IMG/VR virus record: IMGVR_UViG_3300037882_001997
Location: 1 to 41,218 of that record
Direction: 5' to 3' (one strand)
Origin: a virus
DNA: 41,218 bases
A program made the position numbers and the translations under genes. The notes beneath the pieces are model-generated. The model was given only the letters and a program-made list of their open reading frames with translations, made no database searches and had not been told where the DNA came from. Of this stretch, positions 1 through 5,788 are shown piece after piece. Numbering within the stretch: the first letter of the stretch is position 1; each line of letters begins with the position of its first letter.

Positions 1-99
1 ATTTAATACTAGATAAGTTTCGCAACGACTAGAAACTGCAAAATGAAGCCAATCAAAAACATATTCCCGGCAAGTAGGTATGGGAAATAAATGCTCAAA
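1..99. repeat. Left copy of 99-bp terminal direct repeat (circular-assembly overlap)
   Basis: The first 99 bases are identical to bases 41120-41218. An open reading frame continues seamlessly across the join when one copy is removed. The repeat lies inside a coding sequence, so it is most simply the leftover overlap of a circular or circularly permuted assembly. True phage terminal repeats are usually longer and intergenic. Confidence 0.95.
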
Positions 100-720
100 G
101 AATTCTTGTATGATGGGGGCTAGCTTTACGTTCCTATAGTGTTCTATTTCTTTCTCTGTTAATTCTCTGGATAACTGCCATTCAGGTTTGAGGTAAGTAT
201 TGACATGAGTTACTTCTTGATTACCATACCGGTCAATATAGACTTGCTCAGGACGATAAGGGTTAAACTGTATTCTAGCGGGAATAGGATTCTGTCGGTA
301 TTCTTTTTCAAACATTTCTTTATAGGCGCCATAATCAATATCCAATAAAACTCTTTCTTTTTTATCAAAGAACATCACATTATTTTTATCGTTAATGCTC
401 ATGAAGGGAATAGCATTCTCATAATTAAAAGGCATGACAAGATCTTCAATAGCTCTAAGGTGTGACTTCTTACCCTTAGATTGAGAGAATTTTATTTGTA
501 GTTTAAGGGCATCCAAGAAGTGAGCGCCGTTAGGAGAATCAGTAATGAGAGAGAGATATTTTGAGCGACTATCACGACAAAAAGTAAGCATAAACTCAGA
601 TATTTTATTTGCTGTTATCTTGTCACCATCTAAAGATAAAACTCCCGAGGAAGAGAACTTAACGGAATCAAAAGTTTCGACTATATGAGACGCAAAGTCG
701 GAAAGAAGTTCTTTATTCAT
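1..720 (-). CDS. SF3-type replicative helicase (D5/DUF5906-like), N-terminal 240 residues; continues at 41119
   Basis: This is the N-terminal part of a 512-residue protein whose remainder lies at 40301-41119. The ATG at 720-718 follows a GGAG at an 11-base gap. I recognise no primase motif in these 240 residues; they form the region in front of the ATPase core. The last residues before the contig end read LVLN and run straight into the Walker A loop (GAKGIGKN) encoded at the other end. By analogy with phage D5/DUF5906 proteins it should unwind DNA, and perhaps prime, at the replication fork. It has its own candidate promoter at 761-789 and lies just after a terminator-like hairpin, so it probably starts a transcript. 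Confidence 0.85.
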   Translation of the reverse strand, partial: MNKELLSDFASHIVETFDSVKFSSSGVLSLDGDKITANKISEFMLTFCRDSRSKYLSLITDSPNGAHFLDALKLQIKFSQSKGKKSHLRAIEDLVMPFNYENAIPFMSINDKNNVMFFDKKERVLLDIDYGAYKEMFEKEYRQNPIPARIQFNPYRPEQVYIDRYGNQEVTHVNTYLKPEWQLSRELTEKEIEHYRNVKLAPIIQEFFEHLFPIPTCREYVFDWLHFAVSSRCETYLVLN

Positions 721-760
721 ATAAATAATTGCTCCAGTATTTTCTTAATTGAACTTGACT

Positions 761-789
761 AGTATTTTCTTTTTAGTTAAATTAGTCAA
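761..789 (-). promoter_or_regulatory. Candidate sigma70-type promoter for the helicase transcript
   Basis: Reading leftward, TTGACT (789-784) is followed after exactly 17 bases by AATACT (766-761), five and four matches to the -35 and -10 consensus. It lies between the terminator-like hairpin at 821-860 and the helicase start at 720. The same arrangement, TTGACA with 17 bases to AATACT, occurs downstream of the capsid gene at 10527, which supports a shared style of promoter. Confidence 0.5.
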
Positions 790-820
790 GATCTTATCGT
801 TTCCAGTTCGGTAAGATTAA

Positions 821-866
821 AATAATGCCTCATGAGGTTAAAAACTCATGGGGCATTATTGTTTTT
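821..866. terminator. Bidirectional terminator-like hairpin
   Basis: A 16-bp stem (arms 821-836 and 845-860, one G-T type mismatch) encloses an 8-base A-rich loop. On the + strand it is followed by GTTTTT; on the - strand by a T-rich run. It sits directly after the stop of the leftward gene at 865-1446, so its likely role is to end that early transcript before the helicase promoter. Confidence 0.7.
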
Positions 867-1446
867 ATAATAAATCTTCATCCTTTTTATTCTCTTCTTC
901 TAACTCTTTTAAATCTTGTTGTATCTTTGGAGTATCTCCACCAGATAAGAAAATAAATTGATTTAATAGCTTGCTTGTGTGTTTTATGTATTTTTCTCTG
1001 TCCTCTTTGTCGAATGCCATGAAGCCCGCTAAAACAAGCTGCACTAGGGTAGAGTTGGTAATATATGCAGATTCACAGAATGCTTTTACTTCTTTGTAAA
1101 GTTCTTGAGGTATTCCTCTGAGTGGACCCATAGAGACATGGGTGTAGTTAGTGGCTATCTTTAGTTTACCTGCTCTGCTTTGTTCACGCACCATCTTACC
1201 TACTTCACGTATAACTAAGACTAAATCTTTTTTCAAAGTTACTGTTTCAGAGTAAAGATATTTAACGTCTAACTGATATACTCTGGTCTCTCTGTAGATC
1301 TCGTAAGCCTTGGAGATGCTTTTGCCCACATATAGTGCCCTTTTTCTGCCGTTTGATCTTCTGACAAAAACATGAAAATAAGTTCCTTCTTCATATTCAT
1401 AATAGAATTTAGTTTCTTGACATGCAAAGCGTTTAATTTCATTCAT
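865..1446 (-). CDS. Hypothetical early protein, 193 aa, with ribbon-helix-helix-like segment
   Basis: I do not recognise the family. The ATG at 1446 is preceded by AGGAAGG five bases away and overlaps the end of the upstream small gene by 8 bases, so the two are coupled. Residues about 110-145 read like an RHH/CopG-type segment: IPQELYKEVKAFC followed by a helix containing TNSTLVQLVLAGF. This could mean DNA binding, but the resemblance is weak. The C-terminus is very acidic (KELEEENKKDEDLL). It is the last gene of the first leftward transcript and ends against a terminator-like hairpin. An early regulatory role is possible but inferred only from position. Confidence 0.75.
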   Translation of the reverse strand: MNEIKRFACQETKFYYEYEEGTYFHVFVRRSNGRKRALYVGKSISKAYEIYRETRVYQLDVKYLYSETVTLKKDLVLVIREVGKMVREQSRAGKLKIATNYTHVSMGPLRGIPQELYKEVKAFCESAYITNSTLVQLVLAGFMAFDKEDREKYIKHTSKLLNQFIFLSGGDTPKIQQDLKELEEENKKDEDLL

Positions 1447-1606
1447 CGTGCCCTTCCTGTATGTTTAATTTTGTTTTTTGTTCCTCTAGTATCTCCTCGG
1501 CATAGCATTCCGAGCATATGTAATAATCATTTGCAGTGTCGTAGGCTACTTCGTGGTTAGTGCCACAAGTACCGCAAACGCATTCAACTAATTCACGTTC
1601 TTTCAT
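1439..1606 (-). CDS. Small zinc-ribbon-like protein, 55 aa
   Basis: The protein has five cysteines arranged as two knuckles: CVCGTC at residues 9-14 and CSEC at 31-34. This is the pattern of a small zinc ribbon. The rest is acidic and helical. An AGAGG seven bases before the ATG at 1606 supports the start. The stop overlaps the next gene's start by 8 bases and the preceding gene ends two bases upstream, so it is embedded in an early operon. Small zinc-ribbon proteins in phage early regions often bind host enzymes or nucleic acid; the role here is unknown. Confidence 0.72.
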   Translation of the reverse strand: MKERELVECVCGTCGTNHEVAYDTANDYYICSECYAEEILEEQKTKLNIQEGHDE

Positions 1607-1607
1607 G

Positions 1608-1874
1608 TTAATACCTCTTCCCTAGTATGCATTCTCTTACCGTCCTAATCTCGTCAGGGTATGATTGTCCAGCACAGTATGACCAATGACCGTTTTCCTT
1701 AATAAGACGGTCTAAAATACCAAAAGACTGAATACTAGATGCTGAATAAGTAAGGATACTTCTAAGACGATTGCACGTTTTTATTCTGCAACGGTGTCCT
1801 ATAATATCTACAATAGAATCAATGTCTGATTCGGTTAAATTTGATTTAAGTGTGTTTAAGTTTTGCTGCTTCAT
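1608..1874 (-). CDS. Hypothetical early protein, 88 aa
   Basis: No family is recognised. The start at 1874 has a GGAGAG about seven bases upstream. The N-terminal half (TESDIDSIVDIIGHRCR) looks helical and basic, and the C-terminal half contains three cysteines and aromatic residues (HWSYCAGQSYPDE). It ends two bases before the zinc-ribbon gene at 1606, so the pair is co-transcribed. Nothing supports a specific function. Confidence 0.7.
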   Translation of the reverse strand: MKQQNLNTLKSNLTESDIDSIVDIIGHRCRIKTCNRLRSILTYSASSIQSFGILDRLIKENGHWSYCAGQSYPDEIRTVRECILGKRY

Positions 1875-1923
1875 TCCAGTCTCTCCAAGTTAATTAAATT
1901 TAGTTATCTATCTATTGTAGTTA

Positions 1924-2193
1924 TTAAAAGTCAATCTCTTCAGCATACTTCTGTATTACTTCTAGCGGAAGTGGAGGAGGTAAGTCATCATTAGATACCA
2001 TTGAGATCTTCTTAACCTCAGAGATAGTGGACTTTGAATCTTTTCTCGATTGAAGTTCTATTAATCGTGCAATTACTTCGTCATGATCGTAGTCAGTGGT
2101 GCAATCCTGAGATAGGAAGTTATTCTGTTGGAGTCTGATACATTGGGTTAGGTTTAATCTTGTTGCTGTTTTTGTTCCGTATGTTTTTCTCAT
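1924..2193 (-). CDS. Hypothetical early protein, 89 aa, first gene of the leftward arm
   Basis: This is the first leftward gene next to the divergent control region, so probably among the first expressed. The N-terminus is basic (MRKTYGTKTATRLN). The middle carries an acidic-histidine stretch (DYDHDEVIARLIELQSRK) that looks helical, and a DDLPPPLPLEVIQKY segment near the end resembles a peptide-binding or docking region. A weak GGGA lies nine bases before the ATG. No family is recognised. Confidence 0.68.
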   Translation of the reverse strand: MRKTYGTKTATRLNLTQCIRLQQNNFLSQDCTTDYDHDEVIARLIELQSRKDSKSTISEVKKISMVSNDDLPPPLPLEVIQKYAEEIDF

Positions 2194-2286
2194 GATATCT
2201 ATTCCCAGTTTGAGTCAAGTTATTTTGATCTCTTTAAGACATTACAGCATCGTTTCGGGATAATCAAGGAAAATATTAGATATTGT

Positions 2287-2300
2287 TTGATGTCTATATA
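2287..2300. repeat. Direct repeat copy 1 (TTGATGTCTATATA)
   Basis: The same 14 bases recur at 2538-2551 in the same orientation, 251 bases away, with no other similarity around them. A conserved 14-mer in a regulatory gap suggests a binding site rather than a duplicated segment. Confidence 0.75.
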
Positions 2301-2340
2301 AAATACAGTGTTTTGGAGTTTTGGGTAGAATTTATATTTA

Positions 2341-2368
2341 AGTATATATGTCTAAAAAAATAACTCAA
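2341..2368 (-). promoter_or_regulatory. Candidate early leftward promoter
   Basis: Reading leftward, TTGAGT (2368-2363) and TATACT (2346-2341) are separated by 16 bases, five matches each to typical -35 and -10 elements apart from single substitutions. Transcription would start near 2334 and run into the gene at 2193. This is the best leftward match in the gap by eye. Confidence 0.45.
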
Positions 2369-2537
2369 ATCTAGATATGTGGTATGTTAAATGTAATAAA
2401 AAAAGCACATTATTTTTTTTGTATTTTTTTTATTTTTTGAGTTCAAAAATTAACTTAATTTTAAAACCCCGGTAATTTTGAGATGGCGAGAAAAAACGTA
2501 GTGGATTTGGCGAATACGCTATGCGCCTTCGGATAAC

Positions 2538-2551
2538 TTGATGTCTATATA
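2538..2551. repeat. Direct repeat copy 2 (TTGATGTCTATATA)
   Basis: This is the second copy of the 14-mer at 2287. It lies within a looser inverted repeat: GATAAC at 2532-2537 pairs with GTTATC at 2558-2563. Copy 1 lacks these arms. Confidence 0.75.
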
Positions 2552-2595
2552 GCCTATGTTATCAAGAATAGTGAGTATTTGCGTCATTAATATAT

Positions 2596-2621
2596 TTATA
2601 GAAGGAGTGCTCCATCTATAA
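2596..2621. promoter_or_regulatory. 26-bp near-perfect palindrome, candidate operator or origin element
   Basis: The arms are TTATAGA (2596-2602) with TCTATAA (2615-2621), and inside them GGAG (2604-2607) with CTCC (2610-2613). One A-A mismatched pair separates the two stems, and two bases form the centre. A loop of two bases is too tight for an RNA hairpin, so a dimeric protein site on DNA is the more natural reading. Its location in the divergent gap fits an operator or replication-initiator site. Confidence 0.65.
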
Positions 2622-2689
2622 TTAATGTATATACAGCAAGGCTATCTATACAATTACAATAAGGCTATAAGTTATGCACCAGGCTGCTG

Positions 2690-2815
2690 CGACACAGGGT
2701 TGTCATGCTGTTTGGTGTGGTGTAGTGGGTGCAGTAGGTACAGTGTTTACTGTGGTAGATGGGGTAGTTTGTATCCCCCCTAGCAGTGAATATTGTGGTT
2801 GTTGTGGTGGTATAA
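2690..2815. other. G/T-skewed, repeat-like block upstream of the terminase genes
   Basis: The + strand is dominated by GGTGTGG, GTGGGTG, GGTAGATGGGGTAG and TTGTGGTTGTTGTGG type runs, quite unlike its A/T-rich surroundings. It is followed by a stem with arms TTGTG(G)TGG and CCACACAA at about 2799-2823. One frame is open for 72 codons across it but looks like translated repeat. The block could be a packaging recognition site, a single-strand initiation site or a G-quadruplex-forming element. Confidence 0.5.
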
Positions 2816-2895
2816 CCCACACAAAAATTTTTCTAATTTTTCAAATCAAGTTGCTGACATGCATCATCAACTACTATCCACACCAAATATAAAGT

Positions 2896-2924
2896 TTGCA
2901 CTACCGCATAGTTATACGTAATAT
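2896..2924 (+). promoter_or_regulatory. Candidate rightward promoter placing the start site at the terminase AUG
   Basis: TTGCAC (2896-2901), 17 bases, then TAATAT (2919-2924), four matches to each consensus hexamer. Transcription would begin about seven bases after the -10, at or just before the ATG at 2933. That gene has no Shine-Dalgarno site, so a leaderless message is possible. Confidence 0.35.
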
Positions 2925-2932
2925 CTTTATAT

Positions 2933-3463
2933 ATGAGCAACACGTTACCAACGTCCTCAGTTACAACTGCAGAGATGAAACAATTCAAGAAAGACTTCGT
3001 AGAATTAATATCAAATGGATATATAGAAGCTAAAGCACTACAAGAACTTAACTTAAGTCGTGGGGTATTTGTACGATACTGTATGGAAGATCCTGAGTTT
3101 ATTAAGCAGATTGAAGAAGCTAGAAAGAATAGAGCTGAATTCTGGATATCTAAGATAGCCAACTCTGTAGATGATGTACTGGATGCTAAAGAAGTACCTT
3201 CTGAGAAGTTGAAGTTCGATAAATTAATGTATCTTGCCAAGGCAGATAACCCAGATCGCTATGGGGTAGGTAAGACTAAGGTTGATATCTCCTTAGATCT
3301 AAAACAATTCAAACTATTACCACCAGAAGAAGCTGTTAAAGCTTTAGCTAATGATCCCTTTGCAGCAGTCGAAGCAGAATTCACTGAAGTGCCTGATAAT
3401 GAGGGCAGTGTCGAAGACGCTGCGAGTATTCCGCAGGAATGCGAAGATGAGGAGTTGTTATGA
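2933..3463 (+). CDS. Small terminase subunit-like protein
   Basis: At 176 aa and as first gene before the large terminase, this fits a small terminase subunit, which recognises phage DNA and regulates the motor. Residues about 20-60 look like a helix-turn-helix module (IEAKALQELNLSRGVFVRYC followed by MEDPEFIKQIEEARKN), the usual form of phage TerS N-termini. A helical middle (DVLDAKEVPSEKLKFDKLMYLAKADNPDRYG) matches the oligomerisation part, and the C-terminus is acidic. The start at 2933 is the first possible one after an in-frame stop at 2909. It lacks a Shine-Dalgarno site, unlike most genes here. Met15 at 2975 is an alternative. Confidence 0.75.
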   Translation: MSNTLPTSSVTTAEMKQFKKDFVELISNGYIEAKALQELNLSRGVFVRYCMEDPEFIKQIEEARKNRAEFWISKIANSVDDVLDAKEVPSEKLKFDKLMYLAKADNPDRYGVGKTKVDISLDLKQFKLLPPEEAVKALANDPFAAVEAEFTEVPDNEGSVEDAASIPQECEDEELL

Positions 3464-3858
3464 AGTTCAAAACACCGGAAGTAGAAGCTAGATTTAAGGA
3501 TATGAATGTAACTGCTCAGAAGATAGCTAAGGAAATGTATTCCTGGCTTAAGGAGAACTATGACATCGAGATGGTTATCACAACAACTGTCTCGACGACA
3601 GCAGAAGATAAAGAGCTATCTCGCATTTCAGATACTCATCGTACTCGTCGTGCTTTTGATGTTCGTACTTACAACATTCCTGAAGAGATTATCCAAAAAC
3701 TCATAGAAGTATTTAATCTCCGTTACGGAAAGTTCGGTGCTGTTTCTTCTGCCAAACCACAACTTATAATCAATAGATCCCATGGCAGTGGTCCGCACCT
3801 ACATATTCAACTAAATCGCAAATACGCATTACCGGAGATAAATTATGGGAAGAACTAA
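3460..3858 (+). CDS. M15-type (D-Ala-D-Ala / L-Ala-D-Glu) peptidase-like protein, possible endolysin
   Basis: At 132 aa, the protein carries the two zinc-site blocks of the M15/VanY-like peptidases: a THRTRRAFD block with His60 and Asp67, and GPHLHIQ with His113 and His115. These families cut cell-wall stem peptides, and phages use them as endolysins. There is no signal peptide or membrane segment, so release would need a holin. The ATG overlaps the TerS stop (ATGA) and follows GAGGAG. Its place between the two terminase genes is unusual, as lysis genes normally sit at the end of the late arm. The usual third catalytic acid is not obvious to me. A DNA- or virion-processing role cannot be excluded. 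Confidence 0.68.
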   Translation: MKFKTPEVEARFKDMNVTAQKIAKEMYSWLKENYDIEMVITTTVSTTAEDKELSRISDTHRTRRAFDVRTYNIPEEIIQKLIEVFNLRYGKFGAVSSAKPQLIINRSHGSGPHLHIQLNRKYALPEINYGKN

Positions 3859-4036
3859 AGGATCTAAAAACAAGATCAACGAAAAGCTAGAAGAGATAGT
3901 AGAAGAAGTCCAAGCTCTTGATGTATCTGAAGAAGAGAAAGCGCAGGCACTAAAAGAACTCGATGACTTATTCGTAGTTGAGCCAAAGAAGTTCATTGGC
4001 TATCACCCTATTACTGGAATTGGGCTTTGGGAGTAA
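3845..4036 (+). CDS. Small basic/acidic protein with AT-hook-like N-terminus, 63 aa
   Basis: The N-terminus MGRTKGSKNK is AT-hook-like and nearly identical to the first ten residues of the HNH endonuclease at 33159-33737 (MGRPKGSKNK). An acidic helix (KLEEIVEEVQALDVSEEEK) follows, then a short C-terminal tail FIGYHPITGIGLWE. It overlaps the preceding peptidase by 14 bases and the large terminase by 10. A GGAG lies eight bases before the ATG. Position suggests an accessory to packaging or a DNA-binding partner of the terminase. It could instead be a remnant of a homing-endonuclease N-terminus. Confidence 0.7.
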   Translation: MGRTKGSKNKINEKLEEIVEEVQALDVSEEEKAQALKELDDLFVVEPKKFIGYHPITGIGLWE

Positions 4037-5499
4037 CAACCCAAGATGCCCAGTATTTAGCTACCGTCTTAAATGACTTACATTCTGTATGGCAGCCCCA
4101 TGCAGGACAGATAGCCATTGGTAAGTCTCTATTCTATGAGGGCAAAAGACGTGTCATGATGAGATGCGGTCGTAAGTTTGGTAAGACCGAGTTAGCTATC
4201 TACGTTCTTTACCGTTGGGCAATGACAACTCCTAATGGACAATTCTACTACATCGCTCCATTCTACAATCAAGCTTCAGAAATTATCTGGAAACCAAACA
4301 GACTCCAGAATTTTCTAGGGGAACATTCCAATAAGTACATTGCGTCAGTCTCAGAGACAGACAGGCGTATAACATTCAAGAACGGAAGCTTCATTAAGTT
4401 AGTTGGTTCCGATAACTATGAGTCCGGTCGAGGATTCAACCCAGATGGAGCAGTCTATGATGAGTTTAAAGATTTTGATTATCGCTTTCATCAGGGCTTT
4501 GCTGATAACCTTTTGGCAAAGAAGGCACCTCTACTTATCGTTGGGACTCCGCCAGAACTCTTCGATCATTTTTTCGTCCGTACTGAAGAAGAATTCAAGC
4601 TTGACCCAAGGGGGGCATACTTTAAACGGCCTACGCATACGAACCCCTACATTGATAAAGAGGAACTCGAACTAGAAAAACAAGCCGCCATCAACAAAGG
4701 TGAGTGGGCAAAGTATATGCGAGAAATTGAGGCAGAGATAGTTCCCGGTGGAGCTAATGCTATCTTCCCCATGCTCGAAGTGCCTAGATACGATGAAGTC
4801 GGGGAATTTGTTGGGGAATCAAGACACATAAAGAATCATACTAATCTAATGGATGAGATTAATAAGTACCCCAAGGATTGGAGATACTATGCCGCATACG
4901 ATCCAGGAAGTAGTTCTTGTTTTGCTGCTGTATTCGCTGCTGTCAATACTTTTTCTAAGAAGATAATTGTATTGGATGGAATCTACGAGAAAAAGAAAAT
5001 GGAAATGTCCACTCGTAAGATATACCCCAGAGCAAAATCTATAATGAAAGAACTAAGACCAGGATACGATTGGTATCAGGTCTACGATAACGCTGCTTCA
5101 TGGTTTAACAACGAAGTCGTGGCAGAATACCGTGAAAGCTTAATACCTTGTGACAAAGACGTTAATAAGAAAGAAGAAAAGCTATCTGTCATCAAAGACT
5201 TCTTGCTTGAAGACTTACTTGTAATTTCAAATAGGTGTAAAGGATTAATTTCCGAGATGTCCACCTATGCCACAGACGAAGACGGTAAAATCCCTAAAAA
5301 GAATGACCATGCCATCGACGGGTTACGCTATCTTATGAATGCAGCTAATCTAAATACAGTTCCTAGAGATAGACACCAAAGACCAGACGATAGAAGAACT
5401 TGGAAAGATATAGACTATCTCGAAGACGAAGATATAGCATTAGAACCAGTAGACTTTAATATATATGACGATGAATTCCTTGAGGAGGATTATGATTAA
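4027..5499 (+). CDS. Large terminase subunit (packaging ATPase-nuclease)
   Basis: The TerL motor translocates DNA into the prohead and cuts it. Visible motifs in order: an adenine/Q-like region HSVWQPHAGQ, Walker A RCGRKFGKTE (46-55), Walker B GAVYDEF with Asp145-Glu146, motif III VGTPPE (172-177), and RNase H-type nuclease acids Asp292 (YDPGSS), Asp354 (YDNAA) and Asp431 (HAIDG). At 490 aa it has normal length. The start is odd: the frame opens after a TGA at 3979, and the only recognised initiator before the Q-like region is TTG at 4027, inside the end of the previous gene. Termination-reinitiation is likely. Confidence 0.95.
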   Translation: MGVTTQDAQYLATVLNDLHSVWQPHAGQIAIGKSLFYEGKRRVMMRCGRKFGKTELAIYVLYRWAMTTPNGQFYYIAPFYNQASEIIWKPNRLQNFLGEHSNKYIASVSETDRRITFKNGSFIKLVGSDNYESGRGFNPDGAVYDEFKDFDYRFHQGFADNLLAKKAPLLIVGTPPELFDHFFVRTEEEFKLDPRGAYFKRPTHTNPYIDKEELELEKQAAINKGEWAKYMREIEAEIVPGGANAIFPMLEVPRYDEVGEFVGESRHIKNHTNLMDEINKYPKDWRYYAAYDPGSSSCFAAVFAAVNTFSKKIIVLDGIYEKKKMEMSTRKIYPRAKSIMKELRPGYDWYQVYDNAASWFNNEVVAEYRESLIPCDKDVNKKEEKLSVIKDFLLEDLLVISNRCKGLISEMSTYATDEDGKIPKKNDHAIDGLRYLMNAANLNTVPRDRHQRPDDRRTWKDIDYLEDEDIALEPVDFNIYDDEFLEEDYD

Positions 5500-5776
5500 C
5501 CTTGTAGTACCAGCCATTATTATTTCCTGCCTAGCCTTATTTGTAGGCAGTGCCGCTTTGATTATTGTCTTAGCAAAACACTGGTCTTCGCACAAGATTG
5601 AGTGGCGTCCTTTGGAACTTAAAGCGTTTGAAGAAGGAGAGGAAGAGGAATCAGATAAGCTGGCACAAAAAGATGACGAGCTACTATCAGACGCACTTAA
5701 ACTTCAAAAATCTAAAAAGAAAAAGAAGATAGAAGAGGATCCTCTAGCAGATTTACTACAATCCCATAATTTTTAA
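5492..5776 (+). CDS. Small single-span membrane protein with charged tail, 94 aa
   Basis: A perfect GAGGAGG site lies just upstream of the ATG at 5492, which is chosen over an in-frame ATG at 5465. Residues about 3-27 form one strongly hydrophobic segment (NLVVPAIIISCLALFVGSA and on). The rest is a charged, probably coiled tail with runs EEGEEEES and KKKKK. It overlaps the terminase by 8 bases and precedes the portal. Candidate roles are a holin-like or signal-anchor lysis regulator, or a membrane anchor for prohead assembly. The sequence does not decide between them. Confidence 0.75.
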   Translation: MINLVVPAIIISCLALFVGSAALIIVLAKHWSSHKIEWRPLELKAFEEGEEEESDKLAQKDDELLSDALKLQKSKKKKKIEEDPLADLLQSHNF

Positions 5777-5788
5777 TAGGAGATAAAT

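Larger units (their letters stand above)
2194..2932. other. Divergent control region, 739 bp without a convincing gene
   Basis: This is the only gap above 300 bases and the point where leftward and rightward transcription diverge. It contains a leftward promoter candidate (2341-2368), a 14-bp direct repeat (2287-2300 and 2538-2551), long T-rich tracts around 2400-2460, a 26-bp palindrome (2596-2621), a G/T-skewed block (2690-2815) and a rightward promoter candidate at 2896-2924. A T-rich melting element with repeats suits a replication origin. A skewed block just before the small terminase suits a packaging site. Both are inferences from layout. Confidence 0.7.

Noticed and set aside
1-99. 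Genuine short direct terminal repeats like those of T7-type phages
   Set aside because: The repeat lies inside a conserved helicase coding region, has no link to the terminase, and its length fits an assembler k-mer overlap.
1372-1560. Rightward frame of 62 codons across the zinc-ribbon and 193-aa genes
   Set aside because: It lies antisense to two well-supported leftward genes, has no ribosome site, and looks like an antisense shadow.
2674-2892. Open frame of 72 codons in the G/T-rich block
   Set aside because: The translated product is repetitive Val/Gly/Cys, follows the base skew and ends in unrelated hydrophobic sequence. An AAGG nine bases before the ATG is the only support. More likely a non-coding structured block.
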